Shown one piece after another: positions 49,931-63,136 of a DNA stretch of 64,000 nt. Each line of letters starts with the position of its first letter. The stretch's first letter is position 1. The stretch comes from Siphonodentalium dalli (Eukaryota; Mollusca; Scaphopoda; Gadilida; Siphonodentaliidae), in the NCBI GenBank assembly GCA_032622095.1, contig CP136061.1:22508991-22572990 (forward strand). Reading direction: 5' to 3'. Under the pieces are notes generated by a model. That model did no database searches. It was not told the DNA's origin and saw only the letters and a program-made list of their open reading frames with translations. The position numbers were made by a program, and so were the translations under genes.

Positions 49931-50523
49931 ATTACTGGTATGTCCCAAATCAGCCACTGTAAAATGACCGAATGTGTGATTGTAAATACGAACACGCATG
50001 TGAAGTCTGATGCATACATGGATCGTCTGTTATTTATACATGGATCGTCTGTTATTTATACATGGATCGTCCGTTATTTCCAAAAAGTATTATATGGCTG
50101 TATATATAGTTCTAAAGATGTTTTTTCAGTGCGAATATTCCCATAACACACGCGATGACCAGGCCGATCTTCGGAGCAATGGAGCCTGAAACGATAGCAA
50201 TTAATCATGTCAACATGGCAGTAATGTCGAAAGCATGGACAAAATACTCATTGCCGAGTTGTTTTTTTTAGGAAATCTGCAGTTCATAAGTTCAACGATC
50301 GTTCCCCACCAATGAACAGTAACCATGGTAACGGTTTATTATCTGTTTGTTTGTGTCATATGCATATATTTCCTGAACATCCTTCCAAATAAATAATAGA
50401 CCACTCTAATGTATACTTTTGTAACAGAATGGAATATTTCATTCAGTTAAAGAGTTAACTTCACCCCTCCCATTGAAGATAAACATCCCCATCTGTGGGG
50501 AAACTGTATTTCCCACACCATTT

Positions 50524-50962
50524 TTAAAGGCCCACTTAATTTTCGAACCCCCAGATCACATAATATAAAATATATGCAATATTATATACCTTTTGAAAAC
50601 ATTGTATTATCGACTTATCCGGTGTAATGAACTGTGAACATATTGTTTTTATTGAGTTACCGACGTGTTTTTCATCTGGATTGTAGTGCAAATGGTATTA
50701 TTTTCAATGGAAGGGGAATAACTCTATATCTTAAATATATAGTTTGGATCCTGTTGCTGTCTGGAAGTCGTAATCGGGGAAATGTGTGTATGATTTAAAC
50801 TATTATCTATTACTCTATGGGCACCTTCTGAGACACAGACGTTCCAAATGGTGATGAAATATAGTATCTTAATAATATTTTATGGTATAGATTGTTATTA
50901 AAACCGTATATCAAGGCACTACAAAAAATAAACTTGACTCGAAAATGAAATGGACCTTTAAA
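50524..50962. mobile_element. MITE-like element, TTTAAAGGCCCACTTAA ends
   Basis: TTTAAAGGCCCACTTAATTTTCGA at the left is inverted at the right (TCGAAAATGAAATGGACCTTTAAA). Inner sequence is AT-rich. Half copies end at 45,068 and 52,730. Confidence 0.8.
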
Positions 50963-52140
50963 TATAGCTCCACCCGTTTCCGAGATCTGGTCTGCGCATG
51001 CGCGAAGCTGGCGTCGCACGGGCTCGGCGACCCGATAAAATTCGTATCCGGGGCAAGATACATTCACATGCCAAATTTCAAGTCGATAGCTCCACCCGTT
51101 TCCGAGATCTGGTCTGCGCATTCGCTAAGCTGGCGGCGCACGGGCTCGGCGACCCGATAAAATTCGTATCCGGGGCAAGATACATTCACATAGCAAATTT
51201 CAAGTCGATAGCTCCACCCAGCCCGACCCGACGTTGTCCGGGCTATTAAAAAAACAAATTTCAAGTCGATAGCTCCACCCGTTTCCGAGATCTGGTCTGC
51301 GCATGCGCGAAGCTGGCGTCGCACGGGCTCGGCGACCCGATAAAATTCGTATCCGGGGCAAGATACATTCACATAGCAATTTTCAAGTCGATAGCTCCAC
51401 CCGTTTCCGAGATCTTATCTGCGCATGCGCTGCACGGGCGTCGCACGGGCTCGCCAAATACGACAACGACGACCGCCTGGTCAAACTACACACACGTACC
51501 AAGTTTCGTCCCGATCGGTCGAGAATCGTAGATTTGTATAAATAACATACAGACATACAGACAGACAGACAGACAGACAAACAAACAGAGGTCTTCAAAA
51601 TATATTATAGACTAGCCGATGAGCCCGACGTTGTCCGGGCTATTCAAAAACCAAATTTAAAGTCGATAGCTCTACTCGTTTCCGATATCTGATCTGCGCA
51701 TGCGCGAAGCTGGCGTCGCACGAGCTCGGCGACCCGATAACATTCGTATCCGGGGCAAGATACATTCACATACCAAATTTCAAGTCAATAGCTCCATCCG
51801 TTTCCGAGATATCGTCTGCGCATGCGCGAAGCTGGCGTCGCACGGGCTCGGTGACCCGATAAAATTCGTATTCGGGGCAAGATACATTCACATAGCAAAT
51901 TTCAAGTCGATATATAGCTCCACCCGTTTCCGAGATCTCGTCTGCGCATGCGCGAAGCGGGCGCCGCACGGGCTCGCCAATACGACAACGTCCACCGCCT
52001 GGTCAAACTACACACACGTACCAAGTTTCGTCCCGATCGGTCGAGAATCGTAGATTTGTATAAATGACAGACAAACGGACAAACAGACAAACAGACAAAC
52101 AGACAGACAGACAGAGGTCTTCAAAATATATATATGAGAT
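50963..52140. repeat. about 120-bp tandem repeat family with GACAGACA tail, two blocks
   Basis: Units contain GCTCCACCCGTTTCCGAGAT, GTCTGCGCATGCGCGAAGCT, GGCGTCGCACGGGCTCGGCG and AAATTTCAAGTCGATA. Two blocks (to about 51,600 and 51,612-52,135) both end in TTCGTCCCGATCGGTCGAGA, a GACAGACAAACA tract and GGTCTTCAAAATATAT. The second starts CTAGCCGATGAGCCCGACGT. The head and tail resemble those at 59,764-60,160, so this is probably one non-autonomous retroelement-like superfamily; no reverse transcriptase is present. Confidence 0.8.
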
Positions 52141-53394
52141 TTAAGACTGGGTATATTATTTGGCTATAAAGCCATAATAAAGTGATTTATTTCGATCGTA
52201 AATCCAGTTTAAATACAACTTGCCGTGGTGACGCGGCTTATAAGAGTTGTTCTTGTTATAAGCATTTGTTTTTTTGCTATGAAAGTTTTCGCGACGATAT
52301 CTGTTCTAAAAATAGCCCCTAGAAATATCCCGCGGATGTGATAGGAATGAAGTTTACGTTAATTGATAGCAACATTTCTGGGCAGGTACCCATATGATAG
52401 AAAATAGCTGAAAACATAAAATCATTTCCCCCGTTATGCCTCCCAGAATGCAACATAATTCAAATTATAGTTTATTTTCAATGGAAGGGGAATAACTCAA
52501 TATCTAAATATATAGAGTTATTCCTCTTCCATTGAAAATACTAAGGCTTTGTGTAGAAACTTCAGCACAGAAAAGAGACGTCGCTTTTAAAAAAATAACC
52601 TACATGTTCATAGTTTACTAAGTTGAAAATACAATGTTATGTAGCTTCCTCTTTCAAATGGTATATAATATTGCATATATTTTATATAATGTTATCTGGG
52701 GGTTCGAAAATTAAGTGGGCCTTTAAAGATGCATTCAGGGTTCCAGACCAATTTTTTACGATACCTATTTTACTTTTTATTAAGATTTTATTGCACAAAA
52801 TAACATGTTTGGAAGAAGACGTGCTACAAGAAAGACGCTATTTTGTCGATATTGAATTTTCTATGCATTTATTTCATTACAAGTCTGATGTTTTAGAGGG
52901 ACACCAAAACTATTATGTTAATATTTCAATAACAAAATGATATTCTTTTGCATTGATAAGTCGAGATTACAATTCAAATTTTATTATATTGTTCTCATCA
53001 TTTTTCAAACCAATCAACCAAACAAAGCAGAATAATATTTACAAATGTTAAATTAAATTATTATGTTGTTGTCGTAACTGGAGGTTCGGAACCCTATATG
53101 CATCTTTAATATTGTTGTACTATTGTTTAGCTATATCGACGAGAGCATTCACCCGCGAATATAACAATGTAGAAGCTCAGAATTGTCCCTTCATCGTGCC
53201 ACGAATCTCTACTCTAGCTAACGTCTGTATGTATCATAGTCCACAAGTACAAAATAAGGAAACTTTGAAGTTTTGACAGGGAACCTTACAAAAAGTCAAA
53301 AATAACGCGGGGAATAAATATCTCAGTTATTATCTCTTCCTTGGTAATGTATTTCACTGTAGGTGAAGGTCCTAACCCAAAATTTGAAGATATA
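52141..53394. repeat. host DNA with one end of the TTTAAAGG element
   Basis: Inverted CAATGGAAGGGGAATAACTC at about 52,478-52,540 and the TTTAAAGG end at about 52,697-52,730. The open frame at 52,623-52,940 has no recognised domain. No gene seen. Confidence 0.5.
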
Positions 53395-53805
53395 ACCGTT
53401 TACCCAACAAACCGGCCAAAACCGGCCAAATAAAGCTGCAACAGCCTAAATTATCTTGGGTCTGTCTCAATAAAACCATACAAATATGGATATCATTGGA
53501 ACCGGCTCATTGACCACATTGTGATGGTTACAGTTATGCCCTGTGCCAATGCATTCTCTTATATATGCGAGTCGACCATAGGTCGCCTCGCATATATAAG
53601 AGAATGCATTGGCCTAAAAATGTTTTTGTTTCACACTTTTTACCATTTTTTCTTACATTCTTTAACAATTTTATAATTTTTAATGTGTTAAGCCAATGCA
53701 TTCTCTTATATATGCGAGGCGACCTATGGTCGACTCGCATATATAAGAGAATGCATTGGCACAGGGCCGTTATGTTGGGTAAAGGCTTAGGCCTAAGGGT
53801 TAAGT
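53395..53805. mobile_element. TTAA-type MITE with double-hairpin core, copy 3
   Basis: The outer left end TTTACCCAACAAACCGGCC is a decayed form of the TTAACCCTTTACCCAACA end at 16,909. The right end GTTATGTTGGGTAAAGG leads to AAGGGTTAA. The core from 53,539 to 53,766 has both hairpins intact (GCCCTGTGCCAATGC ... GGCACAGGGC). Confidence 0.82.
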
Positions 53806-54324
53806 GAATTTGTGAGCGATTTCGCTTTGCGTCGCTTGCAATTATGGAATTTCTCCTCGGTATAATTAATTCGATGTTTATTACGATATCGGCCCACAAA
53901 AGGAACAGATAACAACTATGAAATATATTCCCGCGAGTTATTTTTTCGATTTAATAATGTTCCCTCTCATAACTTAAAAAAGTTCGAAGGTTTTTTACTG
54001 GTGTAATGTGATCTCTATACGTAAGCTATAATTAGCCATAGTAGAGATTCGTGGCATGATCTAGATTGCCCGTTAAATACGTCCCTCTATACTTACATGA
54101 ATCACATGTCCTATGTGCAATAACTAGCGATCTCTCGAGATACTCTCGGGTATGTGTATATTGTGTCTTGTCGCAAAATTTGAATGTTTCCCTCAGGCAG
54201 TGATACCAGTCTTTCTGTGCTCTGGAATAGGACAACAAAAAACACAAAGTCAAAGGTCAAGATCAATTTCTTCAGAACATCCGATGTGTACGCATAGTTG
54301 GTATTCACACAGTCGACGTAAACA

Positions 54325-56332
54325 TCTCCGTAATAGAGACCTTTCGCAAAACTCACGTTTACGATTACGGATACGGATAGGGTACTACGTCACCAACCTT
54401 TGTGTACTTTCTAATCGTTCTCGTATTTTACTATCCGTAATAACGTTTACGATTTCATGGTTTCTAAGAAGCTCAAATAACACCTGAAATTTATTTTCTG
54501 CAATATATCACTTTACTCGGTTCGAGACTGTATATGTATATCATGTAAACCATCCAGTTGTATTGAGCTACAACCTCGGTGTGCTGTTTAGATTGACAAT
54601 CACTCTACTCGTCGTCGTGAATCTCGAGCTTCCCGCGAAATAAGATCGCTATTCACAACGGATAGTAATCGCTGGCTGCGACACAACACTTTGCAGTACT
54701 ATATAGAAGTACACTATGAAACCAGTCGCCAAAAATACACGACTGACATGGATTTGGTGGTACTAAAAGAATATTTGGCACACCCACCAACATCACCGTG
54801 TCGACTTTGTTACGATTTGATAGGACAAATCAGAAGTGATGCACATCAGCGAGCACAGCAAACTTATGTCTGATTTCCTAAACCCAAAGAGGTGATAGGC
54901 CTGGATAGGATAGGATATTTGATTCCCAATACACATACACAGAGACGTGGCGACAGGGGGGGGGTGGGGGGTGTCTCACCCTCCAACTTTGGTCAAAATT
55001 TTCAACAGTTGGAAATTTCATACCTGACACAACATTAGTTGGAAATTTTTACACCAACAATAGGTTGATAATGTTCTTGTAGTTTGATTTTCAAACAACT
55101 TATTGTGGGGAATTTATTGTTTTTGGACCAATATTTGCATATTTTCCTTCTTTTGATAAACATTTTGGACTGAAATGGCCATCAGTTAGAAATTTTCCAA
55201 CCTTAGGGGTGTCAGGTTGGAAATTTCCAACACTTGGAAAGCTTGTGTCTTGGTCCCTCCCCGTGGCCAGTCAAAAACTTCTAGTTAATTTAAGAAAATA
55301 ATATTGTCCTACATTTGGTCAAAATTGTCACTGGAATTGTCATCAGTTGGAAATTTCCAATTCTATGAATGCTTGAGGCTAGTCTAGATGCCAGGATTTT
55401 GCGATTTTCTTGTTCACGTTTAAAAAAAACTTTCGCCCGGTGTGTCCTGGTCCCTCCCCGTGGCCAATAAAAAACTGCTAATGAGTTTAAGAAAACAATA
55501 TTTTACTACATTTGGTTAAAATCGTTGACTGAACATTTCCAAACTAAGGGAGAGTATGAGGTTTGAAATTTCCAACACTAGGAAAGTTTGAGGTCAGTCT
55601 AGATGCTAGGATTTTGCGATTTTCTTGTTTAGTTTTCACAATTTTCTCACACCGGGCCGAACAACCATGATCGGCCCGGTGTGTCCTGGTCTATTGCCCG
55701 TAGTCGTGTGCACACCCCCAACGGAAACCCTCTAGCCACGTCCTGGCACATACATATTACATAATAATGATGACAATTATGGATAATTCTGTCGTAAATT
55801 GTGGGGGATGGCATAATCTGGCTAGACTGTCTTTCTGCAGAACTCGCGTTGAAATGAAATTACGGACTGAAAGGGTCTTGAAGTGGTGGCGTCGTGGTTG
55901 ATGTGAGGTCCAAATTTAGGAACCGCTCTTCCCCCATCAGCATAACGCCTATCAGTTCATCCATATGATAACAACGAACTGAATTTCCACCACATATGAC
56001 CTGGCATTTATACCTGTATTGCCATAATATATCACGAGAATCCCGGGTCGTACGTTGTGACTGGTCGAATTATTGACAATATAAACAGGTCATGATTATC
56101 GCATTGTTGCATATGAGACGATAAGTGACGTATTAAGGGACTGTATACCAAACACACGCTTTGAATTGTAAAAGTGGTACGAAATAATGATGGTACGTGT
56201 TCGTCAAAACTCTTACGCGTAGTCGTTTTGCGAATGGACTTTTTGGCCATGCGGATAGACTTACGACTACGAATAGCTATCCGTATTCGTAATCGTAAAC
56301 GTGAGGATGCGAAAGGTCTCTAATAATTATAA
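54325..56332. mobile_element. 2-kb element with inverted ends (TAATAGAGACCTTTCGCA)
   Basis: TAATAGAGACCTTTCGCAAAA ... CACGTTTACGATTACGGATA at the left is inverted at 56,265-56,332. The inside holds GTTGGAAATTTCC-rich repeats with two similar blocks (about 55,180-55,270 and 55,365-55,460; GTGTCCTGGTCCCTCCCCGT). No transposase frame seen. Confidence 0.7.
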
Positions 56333-57540
56333 TATTACGTCGACACGAATTCATGTAAAAACCCTTTTCCAGAACAATGGGCTTCCCCCAATATCGTGAC
56401 GTCATACTGATGTCACAGACATTCCAAATAAGGAATAATTTATGCGGTTGTATTGGAATGTTACGAGAGGCAGAGATTTACAGAACACTGAATATCGGTA
56501 TCGGTTATTTGCCGCCGATCAGAATCATGCCATTTGTCAAAAGTGTTTTTCTTTAATAAAGCAGCTGGTCAAAATCAATACGACTATTAAAACTAACTTT
56601 AAATCAGTGCAACATGACCGAGTTAAACGACTATTGCGTTCGCCGTATACAGATGACACCTGAGCTATTTTTACGGGACACGCGCAGCTGTTATCGGTTA
56701 GCCAATCGGGGTTAGCGGTTTCTGGTACCGCTTCCAATCAAAACAAGGAATTTCCTGGTATATCCCCAAGTCTGGAAATAGCTTTCCGGCCAGTCCTGTT
56801 CGACTCAGATGAATTTATTTCGGCCAATTTGGCCGGTTACTTCATGTGACTTTTTCATCTGACGTGTGTGTCGGATAATTGATCTGGAGGATTTATGTAA
56901 ATGTTAGCCCAAACTACATTTCCAAGTAACGATGGTTTTGTTGTTTATTTTGAGGAATAATACCGCGTCAGATGAATTCAGCCCAAATATGTTAACAGTT
57001 GTCGTGTCAAACATTCGGCAGTAGGTTAGCGTTATTTAGTATTTGTGGATTTCCTTTAACATGGGGAAAATAGCCTACTGCGCTTGAACGAGCATGTGAA
57101 TTTGTCGTTTTTAATGTACAGCAACTTGATAATCAATAACAGAGGCATTCTCTGTCAAATAAGGTCGCTCTATTTACGGTATTAATTGCGGAACTTTCTA
57201 AAGTAAACTACGCGTAAACGGATACATACGGTAAATTATAGAATGTGCTTGAATCGGCCTAATCGCCCCATGGCCAACTCGCCCAGTCGACGTGTGTCAA
57301 CTCGGTACCTACTATAACATGTACCCGAGTCCGATTCGGAATAAAAGATGTATACGGGTGTTATATAGCGTTTGGTCCGTTGTTTCTCAATGAATATTAT
57401 TGAAATTTGGTGTATATGTCCGGGCTGGGACATGGAATACAAAAACGTTTGAATTGTTTTTAAATTTACAAATTTGTTGATTTTATTCAATTTTTTTTCG
57501 TTCTGAAAACACACTATAAAGTGTATATAATATAATAACG
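56333..57540. other. host DNA, nothing recognised
   Basis: No exon or repeat recognised. The open frame at 56,442-56,663 lacks domain support. Confidence 0.4.
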
Positions 57541-57842
57541 AACACGAGACATACATAATTTATAAACTGTTAACAAAAGATATCAAATTCAATACATGAC
57601 AAAGATGACTCAGTGGAGTTTATAAAGTGAACATAAAAACAATGAGGTAAGAATCTTTTTAAGGAATGCAACTTTATTTAATGATAATAAACACATAAAT
57701 TAAAATAACAAACATGAGACATACATGATTTATAAACTGTTAACAAAAGATATCAAACTCAATACATGACAAAGATGACTCAGTGAAGTTTATAAAGTGA
57801 ACATAAAAATATTAAGGTAAGAATCTTTTTAAGCATTACTAA
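57541..57842. repeat. direct repeat of about 120 bp, two copies
   Basis: CATGAGACATACATAATTTA ... GATGACTCAGTGGAGTTTAT ... GTAAGAATCTTTTTAAG occurs at 57,544-57,664 and 57,712-57,833 with few changes. Confidence 0.92.
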
Positions 57843-58509
57843 ACCGTTTAGCACAGACCACAGTCCACTTCACTCATCCGATCATCACCAAACTTCATAT
57901 TTATCTTGATATTGATCTATCAGATGAGAGCTATCAAATATGTTTTTAATTTCATAGGAAAAAATGGTCGCCATTTACGTTATATTTTATCGCGTCATGT
58001 CGATATCTAGTATTACTTAGAAATTTCACCTTTCCAGATTCATAATTGCTCCATTGACTGTAACAGATGAAATTATTCCCCTCTTCGGATAGAGTGTCAC
58101 TGAAACTTTATTTTGTCAGACTGTCTGTATAATCACTGATTATATATGGCAATAATCTGTAATAAGATGTAGCACTATTTTATTTTATATTTACATGCAG
58201 TGCTGTTTTATACATCAATTCTAATCCCCCTAGATCATCATGTGATCGATCATACATCGCGCGAGGACCTGGTTGAATTAAGGGGGGTTTTATGGATCAC
58301 TTCTGTCCTCAAGCTAGATTATACTTATGACATTTGATGGCATGTTTCTAACGTGGAGGGTTAGATATGCTTGAGAACCCACCACTCTTTAATTCACACC
58401 AAGTTCTCAGCTGTCATGTTCGGATATTAGAACCCATAGCCATGATATATGGTTTATTTTGTGTATACTAGTAATATAGTTATTTTCAGTACCTTTATAT
58501 ACCAGTACT

Positions 58510-58809
58510 GTGTATAACAATGCATATAAATTAATCCATGTATACATGTATATTGATTCAACGGATTCAGTGGTTTTGTCCATCAGTCTATCAAATTTGC
58601 GGGGAAAACATGGTTACAAGCAGTACACCCTGCTAAATTTCGAATTTGAATCAATTGGCGCACCCTGCAGCCAGCTTTTATTGGAGAACTTTTTCTTATG
58701 TGGATATTTTGGGTCACCGCTAGATGTGAGCCATATTTTGTTCTCAAACTGTCCTTGTGAAGACATCACTGCCAGCGGTGATCTTCAATTTTACTATTTT
58801 TATGGCTAA
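58510..58809 (+). other. open frame, faintly CUB-like; possible exon or remnant
   Basis: A 99-codon frame ends at a stop. LLNFEFESIGAPC, NFFLCGYFG and DLQFYYFYG recall a CUB domain (FxF ... C ... CG ... LxxxFxS), but the Cys spacing is not regular and no clear splice sites were found. It could be chance. Confidence 0.2.
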
Positions 58810-59264
58810 ATAATTTGGTTGATCCTACAGACGACACCCTTGTCCGATCGTCATCAGATTCCACAATTATCTTATGGATAACCAGGGTGAGAGTAATCTA
58901 ATTTTCCCGAATTTCGTTAAAAAACATTACCACAGGCAGCAATTTGGTATCTTACTCTTTGATCCTCTTTTGCGTGACTGAATTGTTTAGCAACTGTACA
59001 GACATATCCCTCATCTGGTTTTTATATACATGTATATCTCTTCATGCGGATAGCCAGTATTACGTAGGTACTTCAACTTTCTGCATTCCTGTCATCATTT
59101 GAAATATAAAAATTTACCTGATACATGCACCCTTCAAAATTTGTTTCGTCGTATCTATTTTAATGACCCGTATGGTAATATTGATACAGATATATTTGTC
59201 AAACATTTCTTTGTACAATATACAGGTATTTAGTTTGTAACTAAATCTAGAAATATATAATAGT

Positions 59265-59763
59265 AGCTCGTGGACCCCACTTCGTCCGGGATGTTCCCCT
59301 CTGATTTTCGGAGAAATGCGCGATTTAACCTTGAATTGACTATTTTAAAGGTGAAGGTCATGTCGGGGTCACGATTTGACCCGTCCAAAACACTCCCCGG
59401 ACAAAATTCACGACAAAAGTACCCGTCGAAATCCGCCCGGCTTTATACCCGATTTGACCTTGAATTGACAATTTTGAATGTCAAGATCAGGTCAGGGTCA
59501 TGATTTGACCCACCCGAAACACTCCTGGGACAAAAGTAGCAGTAGGTATCAAATTTCGTTGAAATACTTCCGTTTTACCAGATTTGACCTTGAATTGATC
59601 TTTTTGAATGTCAAAGTCAGGTCGGGATCAAGATTTGACCCGTCCAAAATACTCCCTGGAAATAATTTCCACTAGGTATCAAATTTCGTCAAATCTGTCC
59701 GGCAGTTTTCCCGGCCATAGCTAACAGACAAACAGACAGACAAATGTCCAAAATATATATTAA
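59265..59763. repeat. repeat block with TTTGACCTTGAATTGA units
   Basis: Three imperfect units of about 120 bp with CGATTTGACCTTGAATTGAC, GGTCAGGGTCATGATTTGAC and CAAATTTCGT. Head GGACCCCACTTCGTCCGGGA, tail ACAGACAAACAGACAGACAA and TCCAAAATATATATTA. Confidence 0.8.
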
Positions 59764-60165
59764 ACTAGCTGATGTACTCGACTTCGTTCGGGCTAGTTAG
59801 GGATTTTTTTGGTGATCGCCTCCATCTGGACAGTACCCAGTATATACAGCGTCTGGCCAAACTATTGTTCAATTGGTCCAGAAACATGCCTATATCAGCA
59901 CGTTCGAGAACATGGTCCCACGTGAAATTGGACCCGTCCATATTGCTCCCGGGATCGAAGTAGTCCTACACACAAATTTTTAGTCGGATCGGTCAAGGTC
60001 CAGAAACATGCCTATGAGCGAGGTCAAGTTGACACGTTAAATACCAAATTCGAGCAGTGTTAGAGTCTATAACACATACACACATGCATTCACGCATACA
60101 CACATACATACATACATACAGACAGGTGTTTCAAAATGTATAATCGATAGCTACAACAATTCTAT
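59764..60165. repeat. repeat with head CTAGCTGATGTACTCGACTTC and CATACATA tail
   Basis: Head CTCGACTTCGTTCGGGCTAG, body with GGTCCAGAAACATGCCTAT twice, end in CATACATACATACAGACAGG, TTTCAAAATGTATAATCG. It follows the preceding block directly in the same direction. Confidence 0.75.
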
Positions 60166-60444
60166 GGTAGATAGTTCACGGCCGACCTGATGCATGCATC
60201 TTAGTTTTCTTGTATGATATACTGAGTCGAAATTTATGTCGACTGGTATTCACACACACTGATGTGGGTGAGGGGGTTCAAGGGTGACAATTCCACGCAA
60301 CATATAAATACAAACGGGACAGATCATTGAATAAATGTACGTCAGATCGTCACTGAGACAAACAAGATCCTCCAAAATACGTTATGAAGGATAAGGGGGT
60401 ATACCCGCTATACTACGCTAAATCTACTTTAAATTAATTTCGTT

Positions 60445-60965
60445 CTGATACCACCCCTGGTCAAATGGTCCTGCCAATATGCTATGATGATGGTGGTCCT
60501 GCTGAATTGCTATGATGCGGGTAGGGCAAACTGATGCCGTTACGAAAAAGTACCGTTATTTTTTCTAAAGTTGTCATTTTCGCGGTATTTGGCTAATCCG
60601 AGCGATTTGAGAGTGAAAAAAACAGTGTGTATGAAACATTCAAGAACATATATTTTTGAAAAATATAATAATGCTGCGCTGGTGTTTCTAAAACGACGCG
60701 AATAACCACATTGAGTACAGTCGATTTTCAACAACAAATACAACCGGTATATATATATTAAAAATATTTCGCAATAAATATGTTTTTGAATGTTTGATAC
60801 GTATAATGGCTATTCCTGTATATGTTCAGATTATCAGAACACCGTCAAAAAGACAAATTAAAAATATAGCGGTACTATTTGTTAACAGTTTCCAGTTTCA
60901 TTTGCCCTAACAGCATGATAGCAATTCAGCACATTAGCAGGACCACATGACCAGGGGTGAAGCAC
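60445..60965. mobile_element. inverted-repeat element, relative of 17,325-18,545
   Basis: CCCCTGGTCAAATGGTCCTG at the left and CAGGACCACATGACCAGGGG at the right. Inner inverted arms include AGGGCAAACTGAT and TTTCGCGGT. No coding capacity. Confidence 0.8.
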
Positions 60966-61499
60966 ACACTGGGAGTAGTAACATACATTAGATATTTATA
61001 ATATTACAAAATATAACGATCTTCTATCATTCTCGTGAATATCATAACTTAAAGGTGGATTATCTCTTCATCAACATGATCTATATAGTTTCCTGGGTAT
61101 TGAATACTAAATACGAATCGAAGACCCCTGTCCGGAAACGCGTCTGTCAATTAATATTGATCTTATTTGCTAATTTTTCGTATAAAATAACTTTGTGCCG
61201 TTCAGTAATGATCCCTGATTTTCACGACGGTCTTTTTTAATTGCGTTTTTGTTTTGTTATTTCAGTTACTTTAATAATTAAAAATAAGCATATACTACAT
61301 TCTAGGTCTTATCTACTTGATTAGTCATTAATATTACAATAGATACAATCAATCGGAGACATTTTGTGGCTCGCATTCGTTCGGAGCACCATGCAGGAGG
61401 CCTCTATCTAAGAAGTGTCCCATTAATTCAATGAAATAATATCAAAATAAAATCAATATTAATAGATAGAATCGATTCCTGACGGGATTTCCAACTCAT

Positions 61500-61725
61500 A
61501 CAGGGGGGGGGGGGGGGGGTCAGGAAAAAAAATTACGGATACAGGGGGGGGGGGGGTCAGGAAAAAAATTACGGATACAAGGTGGAAATTTTGTGTGTTT
61601 CAGTTTTGGGGACCCACCACCCCGGGAGCGTAAGTTTTTTCCACCCAGGTCTGGGACACCCACCCGGGGCCGTAAGTTTTTTCCACCCAGGTCTGGGATA
61701 CCCACCCCCAAAATTGAGGAAAATC
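61500..61725. repeat. short duplications with long G runs
   Basis: Two copies of CAGGAAAAAAAATTACGGATACA follow G runs of 13-18 bases. Two copies of CGTAAGTTTTTTCCACCCAGGTCTGGGA follow. G-run length is probably variable and error-prone. Confidence 0.85.
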
Positions 61726-62629
61726 TTGTAAATTCTACTAAATAATGTGTTGTTGGCAGGGTAAGGGTCTCTCATTGTGTCTGCACCGGAACTGAGAGAA
61801 TGCTGATCAAGTAGACCCACAAAAAATAAACAAACAAAGCACATGGCTGAAAAATATGCCAACAAAAACAGTGACAAAACCTTTAAAAACCCAAATATAA
61901 ATGGTTATAAAGGTAAAATACCCACTTTAACAGGATAGTTGTGTCCCTTATTAGAAATAGGTTAAAATATGTGCATGTGTAAAGTAAAAACACCATCAAT
62001 TTGATTAAATAAACACAGTTCCAGTCCTCTCCATGTGGGAAATCACTGGTGAGCAATTAGGAGCTCCCCTTAAAATCATTCTAGGCGAGTGGCGAGTAGC
62101 TCTCCTACAAAATGTCGAGGCGAGTAGTATCCCAGCAGGAGATGCCGAAGGCATCTCCCGATGGCCTGAGATTACGGGAGGGGGTCAGGGGGCATCGCCC
62201 GGAAAATCAGATGCTCTGAGATTGAATCTGGAGCCTTTTAATTCTCCAATCAGTGAACAATACGTTATTATGTGCCTTAAGTCACTGTAGTCATGTATCG
62301 ACATCGACCATGTACTTCGACCACGTGGTCACTGTATTTATCGTTTATTCAATATCTTGACTGATATCATTAATATAAACAAATGAGGCCAACGGTTTTT
62401 CGGCTTTTTGACAGCTGGCCACATTGCTAATAGTACACACGCAAGTAAGTTCGTATATTTTGAAGCATGTGTATTCTGAGTTATCGACAGTATTTTATTG
62501 AACCATGTGGTCTATCTGTTTGTTGTGCAGAAATTGTATTGCCTATGTGAATCGGAATCAGTTCGATTTTGAATTAATTCCTCAATCGATTTTAGTAAAT
62601 AGCGCATATAATAAAAAGAAAACCTTCGT

Positions 62630-62772
62630 GTTTTGGGTGAATACCGGAATTACCTCATTCGTGGTCATAGTGAGATACCGGAATCATCACTCATGGCCTA
62701 AAGGCCACTCGTGATGATTCCAGTATCTCACTGTGACCACTCATGAGATACTTCCGGTATTCACTCAAAACA
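62630..62772. repeat. hairpin palindrome (GAATACCGGAA, CACTCATGG)
   Basis: Arms TTGGGTGAATACCGGAA ... GTGGTCATAGTGAGATACCGGAATCATCAC and the complement meet at CATGGCCTAAAGGCCACTCG. Same design as 21,195-21,355 and 41,438-41,583. Confidence 0.9.
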
Positions 62773-63136
62773 AGCAGGTATCCTCTATGTATAAAAGCCA
62801 TGATTAACTATGAGAAAAGATGAGAATGGATTTAAAATTAAAATATAGAGCCCCCCTCACTTGTATAAGGCTATATCATGCCCTACTATATGAATCTGAT
62901 TGTTTCAATTCATTTTGAAGCTGTAATTTGTCTTAGAAATGATTTTGGAAAAAAACTGCATGACATCAGAAAAAATCTGCATTCCGGGCTCGGGGACACC
63001 CACCCACCCGGTCCTTGTATCCTGTAATTTTGTTCCGACCCCTCCCCCCGGACTCATATGTATTATTTCATACCCAGGAAACTATCGAAAAATGTTACTT
63101 GAAGAGATAATCCATCTTTAATACCTGTAGTATATT

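Larger units (their letters stand above)
61051..63121. mobile_element. larger relative of the GGATTATCTCTT element
   Basis: The left end TAAAGGTGGATTATCTCTTC and the right end GAAGAGATAATCCATCTTTA are inverted. Inner words ATACGAATCGAAGACCCCTG, TCCGGAAACG and AATTAATATTGATCTTATTT match 49,238-49,760. It is expanded by G-run repeats (61,500-61,720) and the palindrome at 62,630-62,772. The open frame at 62,033-62,290 is unassigned. Confidence 0.7.
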
